From positions 243,736 through 307,735 of the forward strand of contig VZSE01006629.1 of the NCBI GenBank assembly GCA_013398275.1: 64,000 nt of DNA. The letters run 5' to 3'. Source of the stretch: Promerops cafer (Eukaryota > Chordata > Aves > Passeriformes > Nectariniidae). Of this stretch, positions 34,824 to 48,534 are shown one piece after another. Every line of letters starts with the position of its first letter. Position 1 is the stretch's first letter. The notes under the pieces were generated by a model, which saw only the letters and a program-made list of their open reading frames with translations, was not told the DNA's origin and did no database searches. The position numbers and the translations under genes are program-made.

Positions 34824-37800
34824 CCAAACCCAAACTCAGCCATCTAGTCAAAAATCTACTTCTTGTTGATGGCCTCAGAGAGGTCTCAGAGGCTGCTGTC
34901 TCTGCTGGAGGTCAATGCATCCACTGAAGAAGGGGAATGATCCATTCATTCACCCATTCCTTAACCTAACTCCTCACCGTTTGACCTTACTCATTCCTAC
35001 ACCATCTTGCACGTAGGTGCTGCTCCTTCCTCTTCTTCCCTCACCTCTCTACTCTTCAGGGGTTGCAGCTGAATCAAGATCCACTCTCCAGCAATTGCTG
35101 GAGCTGGTCCTGATATGCTGCAGTGGTAGAGAAGCTTTGGCCCAGCACCAGCCCTCTTCCCTTTCCCAAAAGATGTCACTCCCATCCTGGAGCAGAGCAC
35201 GATGGACGTTTTCACCACTACCAACACAGACACCATGCAATGCAACACAAACACTCTCATGGTTTACAAAGCATATTCCTTCCCTCTCCTCCTGCCTTGC
35301 CTGCTTGAATTCAGAGATGGCCAACAACTATTAAACACATCAATGTAAATGTTAGTAGATTGCTTCTAATAGGAAACAAAAATGTTTTGAGCAAAGCTAA
35401 TTGCCGGGAAATAAGGTCGTTCCAATATTTCAGCAGGGGGTTATAAATCTCTTGGTTCCTGCCTCCTTCCAGCATTAAGGTTTTACAGATGTTGCTGTCA
35501 GAAGGAGAAGAATGATTTCAGATGCTTGTTTCCACTGTACATTAAAAAAAAAAGAAGGGCATAAATGTGTGCAGCAAATTGCTGGGCAAGTCTTTTTTCT
35601 ACAAGAGAAAAACCACACAAATCTCAGACAGCAAAATATGGAAAATCTGCATTGGGACTTCTAAAATCTTATAATGACACAAAATGCTCAGCACACTGAC
35701 AACTGGCAAAACTTTAACACATAATTCAAGCCAGCCAGTTGCACTGACTGCCAGATTGATTGTTCCAGTCCTCTGCTGCTTTTTTACTCTTCTGCACCAC
35801 CAAATATTCACTGTACATGGAGGGACCCTCTACACCCAAGAAAAGAATGTGAACTGTTCCATTTTTTCCTGAGCTGGAATAGGAGGATGAGAAGAGTCTA
35901 AGCAGCCAATAGAGAGGACAGATATTTTCTTGAAAATCTAGACCTAGACCCAAATTCAAATGCTAAGAGGGCAGGGAGAAGGAAGAAAGTTCATACTGAG
36001 TATAAAACGATGATTAGGGAAGAAAAGGAGACTTGGTGGCTGTCTCCAAGTTGTCTTGCTGGGGTAGTTCATCATTTGCATGGGAAATATCCACAAAAGA
36101 TCCTGGCTCAGCTCCTTTCCCCTGGCACAGAGTGCCTGATGAGCTCTTGGGAGCACCCAGACAACTCCAGAACTGGGGTGAAGTTCCCCACCTCAGCCCC
36201 ATGCTGACACCCCATGGTACGTGCTGTACATGGACACACAGTGTGCTCTCTCAGGAAACTATTCCCCAGGCAGAAAGATCTTGGCAACTTAAAAAAAAAA
36301 AAAAAAGCAAGACCTACAAAAATAAAGCTCTCAGCTGCACAACCAATTTGCTTCCTGGAAAACAGGGGAAGCAAGGAGAGGACCAAAGACAGACCACCAC
36401 AGATTAGAGGTTACTCCCTGCAGGAAGGTGCCCATTGAGTTTCTTATCATTGTTTTAATTGGGATAGTGTAAGCATTACAGAGGACAATGCTCTGGCTCC
36501 TGCTCAGCACCACGACAAGATCTGGGTCACATCCCCAGTCAAGCAGGTGTCCACACTGTCAGCAGTGCCTGCACCCAGCATCCAAGCCAGGCACCCACAA
36601 AAGGAGGACCTGAGAGGGCTCTGGATGCCCACACTGAAAACTGCCACCACGAAAGCCAGGGTAGCTGGAGTCCTGATGGGGACACGTACACTGAAGTGCA
36701 CAGCTTTGCCCAGCTCTACCTCAATGAGCCAATTGAGCTTTCACAGGAGTCACCGTCACACGTTGCAGAGTGTTAAGGTGACCTTTTTTCCCAGCTAAGC
36801 ACAATCCACTCATTCTCCTTCAGCTTCACTTCCTTTAACTCTTCGACACCATCCAAAGGAGGGGAGGGCTCTGCATCCCCCATGCCCAGCATTCCCAGTG
36901 GTCTCCTTGGGGCTCAGTGGCTTCCCTTTCAAGGCATCATTGCTCCAAACACGCCTGACTCGAGCCAAGGGGCCAGGACCTCTCACGAGAGGCATTTGGG
37001 CTGCTTTGTTTTTCCAGTTCAGCAGAAACTGTGACTCTGCTGCTAAGAAGCCTGGAGCCCACTCTGAAGGCTATGGGCCTGTTCCAGATTTACACTGTTT
37101 TTCCTTAAGCTCAGAGATCACCACTGAGCTGTCTCTCATTCTGCTTTTGGCACTTTCTTTCATTTTAAAATGCAATCATACTCCCTCCCCTAAAATAAAC
37201 CAACAAAAACAACATATCCAGACAAGGGACCATCCAGTTCAGCTCCTTTAACATTCCCAGGACAGCAGTACAACTTCTCCAGCCGTCGTGGGGTTACACC
37301 TTGGACATGATTTCCACTAGACACAAGTGGCACTGCTTAAAAAAATAATCCAAGCTAGAAATAACCCCCAGGGACAGAAGAACAGAAGTCCAACATCTCT
37401 CTTCTTCAAGTAGAGGGATTCATGCTTCCCTCAGAAACTGGATAACCACCACATATGAAGAAGCAGCTATGTGTCCATCTCAAATCTCTCAATGCTCACA
37501 CATGGCTGGACCCCAGGGGCTGTATTCATGTTCTCATTTCTACCTCATGGCTACTCTACAGGACCCATAAGTGGGGTTATGTTTACGCCAGCTGGACCTG
37601 GGACTGATACCTGCAGCTGGAGAAGAGAAGGATGCTGAGATGGCCCATTTCAGGACCAGCCTGTTAAATCACAGAGGTCAGTGTGGCATCCCCAGGCATC
37701 CCTGGGTGGCAGGTCAGCACCTCCTGAGCCACGGGCTCAGGAAACCCAGTGAGGAGGAGACAGCCCAGCACCTCCACACAGGCCATGGCCCCAGCCCCGT

Positions 37801-40800
37801 GCAGGGGGATGGCACAGCTGCCAGGTGTGCACTCCAGGGTGCCCATTCTGGGAAGGCTCCTCCGCCCTGGCTGTAAATACCAGCCCTGACCACAGGATCC
37901 CAGCGGCTCCCCGCGTTCTTCCAGCAGATGTGCCAAGACAAGCCGATGCGAGGCTCTGTAATCAGAGGTTTGTTGGTCTCCTGGGGCCAGTGAAAGCCCA
38001 GACTGGGGACTGAACCACTGACTCGAGCGCACAAGCAACCGAGCTCTCTGAGGGCCACAAGCAACTGTGGAATGATTTAGGAGATGAGACCTTGAATTTG
38101 CCAATTATTTATCTTGTTGATGACTCAGACAAGCAGTTTTACTGTCCAATCCTTAGGGGAAAACATGTGGAACTAATCAGGCTACACCAAAATAAAAAAG
38201 AAAAAGATCAAATTAACATAAAATAAATTGAACTACGCACACAATACCAAACCTGATTTTTTTGTCCAAATAGGCACTGCATCTGAGATGCTTGTTCTTG
38301 CTCATTTATTATTCTTCAGCTTTTAAATGGCAACACATGGCAGCAGAAGTCATTTTTGCAAGCACAACAAAACATAATCTCTTCACAAAGAAAGGCAATA
38401 GCTGTTTATTCAGCAGGGCCCTCCTATTCATGACGTTGCCATCTGAAAATAAGAATGTCAATGAAAATAACAATAAAGCAAGACATTTTTGTGATTAACT
38501 TAGAAAGACACCAATTTCAGTATTAAACCAGCCAATATGAACAAGGTTTTGTGTTAATAGGAACCATGAATTTGTTGCCTGTTAATGCAGGCTAAGGAGG
38601 AGACAAGATGTTTTGATGCTTTAATGTTGGCTGGGACATTTGGAGGCTTTCACCTTTTGTGCCTCAGAACCTTTGGGAAAGTCACTTCAGCTCCACTAAT
38701 CAGGAGTTAGATGCCTAGTTCCTACTGAGATCTTCATTTTGGGATCTTGTAGGATTTGGGACCTGTGATGGGACACAGTGATGTGCAGAGCCTCACCCTT
38801 TTCCAGCCAGGATCTATGGTATGTTAACCTCTGGTTTCAAAGGTGTGCATACAGATAAAAACTAAAACTTTTCCTAAAAATTACAGATTTTGATGGAATT
38901 TCATTTTGGGGGAGGGATAATCAAGTTACCGACCACATTAAAACAACATGCTTAGAAACAGAACTGAAAACTATTTCACCCAGCATCAGAAAGGACACAG
39001 ATAAAGCTGAGCCAGCTTAAAAGCAGACTCAGCCCAGCCAGCTCCTCCAATGCTTTGCATCCCTCCCCAGCACAGGGGACTCAAATCCCCTCTGCCACCA
39101 GCATCACCCCTCCCTGGGACCTCAAGGCTTGACTCTGAGCCAGAGGTTCCTGCTTGCCTGCCCATTTCACAGCCTCCCAGATAACATCAGTCTGGGGTGA
39201 ATATGTCCTTCCCAGGCCAGCAAACCAGATTTTCTGAATGACCTGCCCAGATCACTTCTCATCAGCCTCATGTATTGGTCGGTGCCAGAGATCTTCCTCT
39301 ACACAAGTCACCAGGTATTGTCCTGGAGCCAGACAGTTTTTCCCTCCTTGTGTTCACTGAAAGACTGAGAATTTCATTGCTGGAGCCATTCATTTCACCC
39401 ACGCTCCAATGATTTGTGTCCCCACCCCATCATCAGGTCACTCAAACTTGCCCTTCCACTGTGCTCTTCCTGTTTGCCTTCTCTTCTCCACTGCACTTTG
39501 ATTGACACGGGTAAAGATGGCCCTGTCAAGTAGGCTGTGGTCTGGGGCCAAAGAGGGAAAAGACCACACTCAGCAGGGAAAGGTACCTGCTGTGAGAGCT
39601 TATTCCAGCCCTGTCAGAGGGATTATGTTTCACCATCTCCCCATTGAATCAGCCCAATGCCCTCAAGCCAGGCCTCAGCAGAGAACACCCCAATGCTGGC
39701 CCATCCCCAAAAGCTTCCTGGCTGCTGCTGGTGCATTGGGTACTTATGCCAGGTATTTCAAACAGCTTCATGGTTGTGGTTTCTATCAGGGAGCAGAAAG
39801 AGCTCTACTTTTACCTGCCTCATCCTCATCCACCCCAGAGCCACGCTCTCACCCATGAAGAGAGGGGCGACCCCCAGAGCACGGGGGACCTGCAGCCACC
39901 CCGGGTGTGTCATTCCTCCCCTCCCTACCAACAGCTGCCCTCTCCAAGAGACCACAGTGGCCCCGACAACAGGTCTGTTCCCAGGCCTGCAAGCCTTCCC
40001 ATCAGCCCCACTTTCACTAAAACAAACCTTTCATTGGGAATGCACCTTCTCTGGAGTCACAAGGCAGAGGAGACCAGACAAATACCACAGAGCAAGCGAC
40101 AGCACACCTTAAAACAGAGCCACAGCCTCGTGCAGCATCCCAGACTCTTTCCTTTTAGCAAAGAGAGACAATCAGCATTCAGGCCGACTTAAAAGATTGA
40201 GCAGGATGATGACAGCTCCCATTTCGGGGAGAAAGACAGAGGGAGAGGGGATTTGGTTTCAGACTAAACCCTTGCGGCAGGCTCCCATCAACACACACCC
40301 AAGGTCACACGTGGGAGGCAGCTTCTTTAAAATCATAGGAGAGCTTGGGGCGTTATTTACCTCCAGAAAGGCTTTTTAACTCTGCTGGTGGTGACTTCAC
40401 CCCCAGGGACCTGGTGGGAAGGTAGAAATGTCACCCCTAAAGAAGCAGGTTTTGGGGACCAGTGTCTGTGTGTGGGGATGGGGTGAGCCCAGACGGGGAT
40501 CCCACATCCCCATGGATGCCCACCTGGTGAACGCATCCCCCCGACAGGGTTTCACACCACCAGTACACAGCCCAGTACTGCTTGTGCTCTACTGCCCACC
40601 GGTGCCCTGTCCCCACCCTGCATGTGTCCTACACAAGGCAGGGTCAGGCTGACTGCCAGCAGCAGCAGAATTCCTCCCTTCCACTGACCCACTGGACACA
40701 GCCATGCTTTCATGGACCCCCAATTTTAGGCACACAAAGAACCCATCTCCTCTGCTCACACCACCACAAGAAAAAAACACAAAGGATCAAGGCCAGGAGT

Positions 40801-43800
40801 TTGCTGGGGAGCAGAGGGTCTGTCACTGCAGCACAGCAACAGCCTGCAGGTCCACAGCAGCATCTCAGCACTGGGCCAAACAGCCCTCATTTGTCTTATG
40901 CCTCTCAGGTGTTAAAAACATCTTTTTGCAGAAGAAAAGGGAAAATGGCATCAGCTGTACATGAAACAGAGAACAGAGCTGGTGGGTCATGGTCATTCTG
41001 TCTCACTTCTGTCACCTGCAGAGGAGGGGTTGGGGTTTACTCACACAGCTCACTTAGTCCATTACTAAGAGCAGGCTCTGACTTAGAACCAGCCAAGAAA
41101 AGACCAACCCCTCAGCATCACACATGCTGCTGTTCTCTGGGCAGGCCAGAGCAGGCAGATCTTGCCACCAGTCTGATAAACCAGGGCAGCTCCCCCAGCA
41201 AGCAAGGTTCACAGATTTGCTACAGGTGTGTGATAACTCATTTAACCTTCAGCATTTCTTTCACCTGTTCTCCTTTACTCATTCTCTCCATTTAAATTTA
41301 AAACCTGCAGTACAGAGAGAGCAAGGGAAGTTTTCCCACTGAATAGAGCTAGCAGTGCTTCCCTAAAGCTTTCAATACTGGAGTCAGAGGGAGTTGGGTA
41401 GGATTTTTTTTTTTCCTTTAAATAAAGCTCCAAGAGATGATACAGAAATCTGAGTCCACTTAAAAAGAGAAAATAAACCCCAAACCATTTTTCCTGCTCC
41501 TTGTGGTTATTGGAATTAAACAAACAACCAACCAAAAAAAAGGAAACAATGAAAGAGGAAGAGAAAGAAAAAAAGACAAAAACAATCAAAACCAAGCTTC
41601 AGATGATTTCTAACTGGATTTCATGCTCCCTGAGTGCCTGGCAGGCTTTCCAGTCACAATGGTTTTGGGGCACCAAAGACCCTCCCCTTAAGTAACTCGT
41701 CAGTTACCAAACTCCTCAGCAACTTAGGAGTTTTGGGGCATTTACTGGTGGGGAAAAGGGACCAGGAGCATGGGAAAGACCTGAGCTTGATAAGGACCTT
41801 TACGCAAGGGATTCCAAGGTTTTGGGCTCCAGTGACCACTCTGCCTCCAATAAAGCCCTGTGAAAGGGAGCGACTCAGCCAACCGTGCTTGGCACCGGTC
41901 AAAACCACCCCGGCACCTTCCCCTCAGACAGCCCAAAGGACCCAGCAACTTCGGCCCCGAGCAAACCAACGCAGTAACAACCACACCGAGAGCTCTCACC
42001 TCTGCTCCTTCCCCGGATCCCAAAGGCGGGCTGCAGGACCCATACTTTCTTCGCTGTGTGCGGTACCCTGTCAGCAATCCCGCACTGGCTTCTGGGGACC
42101 AGTAGGAGCCCAGCCAGTGAATGCCTGTCCTCACCCATCTGGGCTGGGTTTGCTGCTGGAACGAATTAGAGCAATTAGCAGCACATCAGCGTTTGTGCTA
42201 AGGACTCTCACATGTTTGCCAAAGACCTTACCCATTTCCTCGCCGTCAGCATCTCCTCTGCTCTTTGTGGGGGCTCTCATCTCCCCTCTTTCCCCCAGAG
42301 CTCATATTGTTAAGGGACCGCGCAGTTCAGGGAACAGCAGCATAGATAAGGCAGGAGTTAATAAATTGCTCATAATGGAAGAATAACAACCAAGCTAATT
42401 AAGGGTCTTCATATGCCTCCTCCAACCTTCATTAGCTGCTGTGGTGACCCTGTGCCTGCTCAGACAGCAGAAACCTACCTGCTCACCCAAAGAGACCCAG
42501 AATCTCCCTTTTCCGGAGCAGACTATCACAGTGCCGGTTAATGGATGCATCGTTTTCCCCTAATTTTCGAAATTAAGGCTAAGACTTTTAATTACTATTC
42601 TTAAAGCTAATGTCACTTGTGCCTTATCCTTTTCATTAACTTATGCTTTTAACTTTTGAAAACACGTGTCATCTGAAACAAAATTATCTACTCTTTTGTT
42701 CTGCCGTGCAGATGGACTTTAGCAGGCTGGACATGACTGCTGACAGACATCCTTCAAGGATGAGTGGACATCCAAGCTAGTTTTGGTTCTCAGACTTTGC
42801 CCACAGCTATGATAAATTGTTCTTGATGCATTTCTCTATCAGCATCAGCAAGTGCTCTAAAAATTTCATTGATGAATTTCCCGGGAAAGAAACCCTCTCC
42901 TCTCAGTCCTTTGGAAAGACAGCAGCATAAACATCCTGACTTAGACACCTGGACTAGCTTTGGAGGCAAATTGAAGAGATGCAGTGAATTCTCCTAAACC
43001 CCAGTAAGCCTGCCCTTCTTAAGGGACCTTGTCCTGTTAACTGTGGTGAGCTAGGAGCCACTTTGGTCAAATTTGAGCAGTTGCTCTTTGCAAAGGCTAT
43101 TTCTCCTTTTGCCAGACATGTACAATGTACTTCTGTCAAATTTGAGAGTCTCTTGGTACGTTGATCTCCCTGTCTGCAATACAGACTGCTTAGAAAATGG
43201 GAACACATCTAAGCAGAGAGGAATGGATCTGCTGCAAAGGGGCTACAAATTCCTTAGTGCTGAGCCCCCAGCAGTGCTGCTCTGCTGTCCGTCTGGGAAG
43301 TGCCACAAGACCCAGATGTCACTGGAATAGCAGAGATGCTGAGCCTACCCAGGGGGTGGCTGCTGGTACCAGTCCTGCTCCTGCCCCACGGTCAGAATTA
43401 CTGGCCATGCCCCAGCACAAAGTGCTGTCAAAACAAAGTCTAACCCTGCTGGCACCTCCACACTTCTCATTTCTGCCCTGCACCAGCCAAGATGCCAACC
43501 CCATTCTGTCTCTTCCCATTCCCCTGCCCTGAGGTCCTTTGGGGAAGGCATGGGCTTGTTACTGCTGAAGGATACTCAGGGGGTATCTGCACAGCCATGC
43601 CTGAAGAGTAAACTAGTCCACGCTTTTCCATCAGAGTCATTTGGAAGGAATAACAGGATAGAAGGGCAACTAGAAGATTTTGACAAAAAAAACATCTATC
43701 AACAGACAAAGCAATTAAGGTTTTGACTATGTTGCTACAGCCTTTTCTTTCTAAAATTTTCCTGTGGGAGGGAATCAGATGCAATGCACCTGTGAAAGAG

Positions 43801-46800
43801 AATCAGGTGCTTACCACTCAGCTCTTCCCAGCAGCTTCACTTTTAGTGTCCCCTCTGCCATCCCAGGGCAGACCTCACTTCTGAGGCGCTCTGGGGTGGA
43901 AAGACATCAGGAATACTTCTCTGCCCTGGTACCAGGTACCAAACTCCTTCACTAGTGGCAAACTCTCACTCAAGATTATCTCAGAAAGTACTTTTTGGTC
44001 CATGCTGTCATGAATGAAATTGCACAGAACAGCCAAAATAATTAAGTCGTCCCCATCTAGTTGTCCTCATTAGATACAATTAAATAAAATGACTAAAAAA
44101 AATAAAGAGACATGGCAATTACTTTTGTCAAGTTACCAACATAGCATATCCATCTCAGTGCAACAAAAAACTAATCAAAAATCTATTTCTTTATAAGGAA
44201 TTTTTTTGGTAAAAGATTAAAAACACTGTTAAAAATAGTCAGGCTTTTAAATTAAAAATCAGGTCTTTCAATATACGGGCAGTACCGTGCATCCCATGAA
44301 TGCCACTTCCAAGCTGCATCCTGCTCTCCGCGAGCCTTGCACCCCTCCTTGTGGTGCATCGAAGCAACTGTCGTGTGAGCAAAATCCTCTCTGCTGGCCT
44401 CCCAAAAAAGAGCACAGACATCCATCATCTCTGGCACCAAGCGCCACCTTCTCCATGTTGTGAACGTCTCCGAGCTAGAGATATAAACAACTTCTGCTTC
44501 TTACTAGAAGACAACTTTAAGCACACGTTTCAAATATCATTAAACTGGAGGGAGGAGAAATGTGTGACACATTGAAACAGTTATACTTCTCAATCTTAAT
44601 GTTTGTTTAAAGGTTACTTTTGGATGAAAGCTGGTTAGAGAATAAATAACAGATGCTGAAAGCATCCATTATGTATTTTTGCAATTAGCAGAAAATCTTG
44701 GTACTTTTCTTAAAGAACATACATAATTTTGTGGGATGTTTATTGCTGGAAGCAATCTGCTCTCGCTGGCAAGAGCAGCATCCAAGAGCCCAGGGAAGCT
44801 TCACAAGGAGTCACACATAGTAAGCCAAAAGCAATGCTTGCTTCAGGAACAGCACTTAAAGCCCTGCGCTTGCTGTCACAAGGAAGTGGTCAAATGCACT
44901 TTCTTTCCACAGAAAATTTTAGATTAGAAAGAACATGGTGAAATCATCCCTGTTTCTTTTCCACAGACATTTTGATTACCCAGCAAAAAAGTAGTTCCTG
45001 ATGATACTTTAGTTTGAAAAATGCACGCAGGATGTTTCATGCTATTGTTGTCTTCTCTGCCCAAAGGGCTTCTTCCATGGCCCAGCTACCACCTCCCCTC
45101 TTGGGGTATGGAGATATTGCTATACCTTAGGAACTCTTGTGCATCCAGCATGCATGGCCTGGAAGGGAAAATGGAAGTAAGAAAGCCACTACAGCTCCCA
45201 GAAAGCATCCCACTCATAAAAATTTGTGTGTGGAACATGAGGTGGAGCAGCAGCTTTAACTGTGCCAGTCCTCCCTCTCCCTGACGATTTCCATCACATC
45301 CAAACAAAGCTGGAGGGGGCATTCAGACAGAGCAGAGGTATTTGAGTTAGAGCATCCTACAGACCTCAGCATACTTAGTGACCATAGCTGGGAACTCCAG
45401 CTGGTTCTGGTTTAAGGAGACAACGGTAGTAATGCCCTGAACAGAAACCTAAAGAGTTGCCCTCTGCTCAGTCAGGAGAGAGGACCACCAGGTATTACAT
45501 CCTCCATACACCCTGATAGATCCTGATAGACCTGAAGACCTCCACCACAGATTAAGCTTTAATCCTAAGACTTGATCTAATTCTATCCCTAAATCTCTTT
45601 TTATACCTCTTGGCACTAAATAAAAGTGCATGCTGAGAACAGAAGTTGTCCAAGATACCATTTTCACATACCATACCCAGCCCATCACACTCTGGTAGTC
45701 ACACAGCAATCTGTGCCATTTCTTACCACACAGAAACAGCATTGTGCTAAAAAGCTCTCCAGAGTAAAGCAGATAATATCTTTTGGGATGGTGCCTCATA
45801 TTTTCCAAGAGTTGTCTTGCTGCAGCAGTTATTACAAGAAACTAAACCAAACCCTTCTATTTGTAAATTGGATAGAAAAAGCACAACTCAAACTGGTATT
45901 TGGTTTAGGACTGAAGGGTTCACACAGTGCTTAAGAAGCATTTTAGACAAAAGCAAGCTTTCTGCCAAACATTTGAGGGGGAAGAGAAAATTTCTGCTTT
46001 GCTGCCTGAACGCAGTTATAAGCCAGGGTGATGAAACTGCCCAGCATTGCTGCCCACAGTGAAATACACTGTGCATCTCCCACTCCACATGCAAGGCTCA
46101 TGTTGCCTTCATCCTGCCCAGTTTAGCTTCTCCAGTGTTATCCTGAAGAAAAACTCCTGTCTCCACAACCCCTGGCATTAAAGGTGGCAGACTCAACGAG
46201 GGGAGATGAGGAACTTGTAGGCACAGAGTGCATTAATTTCTATACAGCACAATCATGAAATAGCTGGACCCCACAAACACTGCTGCCCTGTAGAACAGGC
46301 ATTTATCTAAAGCTGAAGTCTTACGAGTGAAGCAGAACTGACTGAGCTTCTCTAAGCATCTTCTCTCCCCTCTTCAACCATCTCACTTGCCTCCACTGAT
46401 GCACAACTCGTCACTGCTGGTTTAACATCTAGTGCCTGAGGAGGTTTTCTCATGCAACTGCTGCTAAGCACTGTGCTGAAGCAAGGCAGACACAGTTGAT
46501 CTGACTCACACAGGAGAAAAGAGCAGAGGTACTACACAGAGATTTCCTGCAGCTGGGAAAAAAACCCAAAAACAATGTGCTTTATGTCGGTTTTGTTACA
46601 GCTTATGTACCGAGTTCATGTCAGAAACAGGTTCAGATTGCTCCAGATGAAGGTTTAAATGTTTTCTTTATTTAGCAAGGTACATAGAGATTGGCAAAAG
46701 CACTCCCTTCCCTATCCCAAAGAGGATCTGCAATTCAGAAAGGTAAGGAAAAGGCATTAAAAGGCAGAAAGCAAAGAGGATAGAGCATACCTCAGCTGAG

Positions 46801-48530
46801 CAGATTAGAAGACTCAATAGACACCTATTGTTACCAACAGAAATACTCTACGAGTACACAGGCTGAAACCCACCATGTTAAACTGAGCAATCCATGAAAA
46901 ATAGCAGAGATGCAAGATTAAATTCTTCCAGGCTCCCCTATCTCCACTGGAATTCTTATAAAGATCTGCAGATCACAAGAGTGTGCACACTGCTGCTGTA
47001 TGAAACCACGTATTAATATTTTTGTATTATCTAATGTTTTGTCTCCTTTGTTACCTGATCAGGCAAATCCTCTTCGCATTGTCTCGCAATTTTCATTATC
47101 AGCCATTAATCCTGGGATGTTTGGACTGTGGCAAGGGCACAGCCCCAGGTCTCCAAGTCCTGCTGCACCACGGCTCGAAGAAATAACCTGCTTGTGCCAA
47201 GAAGCCAACTGTTGCCCCCCGGAGCAGAAGGCCAGAAGAGCTGTCACAGATCACAGCCTTCAGAGACATCTGTGCCACTGCAGGGACCAAACTGGTCCTG
47301 AACCTCACACCAGAGGAGCAAAGTAATCCCCTAAGCTGCAACTTTCCTCAATGCTGGCAGCCAGAAACTGCCAACCGGTAACGACAGCTGGCAGCTCCGG
47401 TCTGAACTGAGCGTTTTTTCCAGTTAACTCTCCCCTTCTCCCCAGTGCAGCCTGGGCAGCAGCACACAGATGTCCCCACTGTTGTAAGACACAGAATTTT
47501 CCACAAGACCTCGGAACTCCCTCATGAGCCAGCTCTTCTTATTAAGGACAAATTGTTCCTAGTGGGGGATATCCTACACTGAGGCAATCCTCAAGTGCAT
47601 GTTTATGGTCTGCTCTGCTTGCTCCTACTCCCAAAGTGGGAGACTTAACCCAAAATCTCTGTCCAAAAGGTGCAAATCCGATGGGCAGCTTTGCTCCTTC
47701 CAGTCCATCCCTGAGGAGATGCTACAACTTCAGGGTGAGGTCTCAGCAAAAGTTTAGTCTCTGCAGATTCACCAGTAGAAAGGTACCTAGCACTACTGAA
47801 AAATCCTCTGCTTTTCCCCACCCCTTTCAGACCAGCTCTGCAAATCTTTCCAGTGTAAAGTTTCAAGTTGGAAGGGATGATCTACCTTAGAGGTCTTTTC
47901 CAACCCAAATGATTCTATGACTTTAAGTTCAACAAGTTGTTTAATGGGAGGCTACACGTGACAAAACAACCTCTTTTGTAATAGACCTTTACACAAAATG
48001 GGTTATTTTAAACTGAGCCTGGCAGCCTCTCAGTTTCTTTCACAGAGAATATTATGCTGTGCAAATCTGCTTTAAGAACAGCCTGGAGTACAGCACGTAG
48101 GCATGTGCTGCAGAGCCAGCAGAATGGTGGTCAGAGGATCAGCTGCTGATTGAGCAAGGAATCATGAGAAATCCAGACCAAAAATGTCTCCAACAGCAGG
48201 TGCACAAAAGGTTTGTGTTTCCTAGACCACTCCAAGTCGCTCTTCTTTCACACATGTGCCAAATGAATTATCACTGTGCAACTGCATGAATACAGTCATT
48301 TGATAAACCTGTATAATCAAGGAAAGGTAGCAATTCCACAGGCAATGGCCTGATCTTCTCCTGTGCCTAAAAGGATCTTCAGGACTTCACTTTTGATGGT
48401 GAAAACTGAACTTTTATACATACACCTGTGCATGTGGCCATGTGAAGTATTTAACTCTAATAAATACTCACTTTATATAGATGGATATATATGAAAAATA
48501 TCCCTTGTGACAGATAACTGTAAGGCAAGC
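34824..48530. other. intergenic region between FOXE3 and CMPK1, part 3
   Basis: No supportable gene. Candidate regulatory patches lie near 35340-35480, 42140-42680 and 47000-47125. An open frame of 250 codons at 41634-42386 (plus) has no recognisable domain and is treated as chance. A CR1 remnant lies at 47866-47920. The region ends at the CMPK1 poly(A) site. Confidence 0.5.
47866..47920 (+). mobile_element. CR1 LINE remnant, extreme 3' end
   Basis: GTTGGAAGGGATGATCTACC, then GGTCTTTTCCAACCCAAATG, ending in GATTCTATGA, the CR1 3' terminal pattern in sense orientation. Only about 55 bases survive. Confidence 0.75.
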
Positions 48531-48534
48531 ACTC

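Noticed and set aside
37950..38060. tRNA-like piece (minus strand reads GGTTCAGTCCCC)
   Set aside because: A weak B-box resemblance only. I could not fold a cloverleaf or find an A-box at the right distance.
41634..42386. 250-codon plus-strand frame
   Set aside because: Long for this composition and worth an RNA check, but there is no domain, the start context is ordinary, and other frames overlap it. I treat it as chance.
45449..45808. 119-codon minus-strand frame
   Set aside because: No similarity recognised. Length is within chance expectation for 64 kb.
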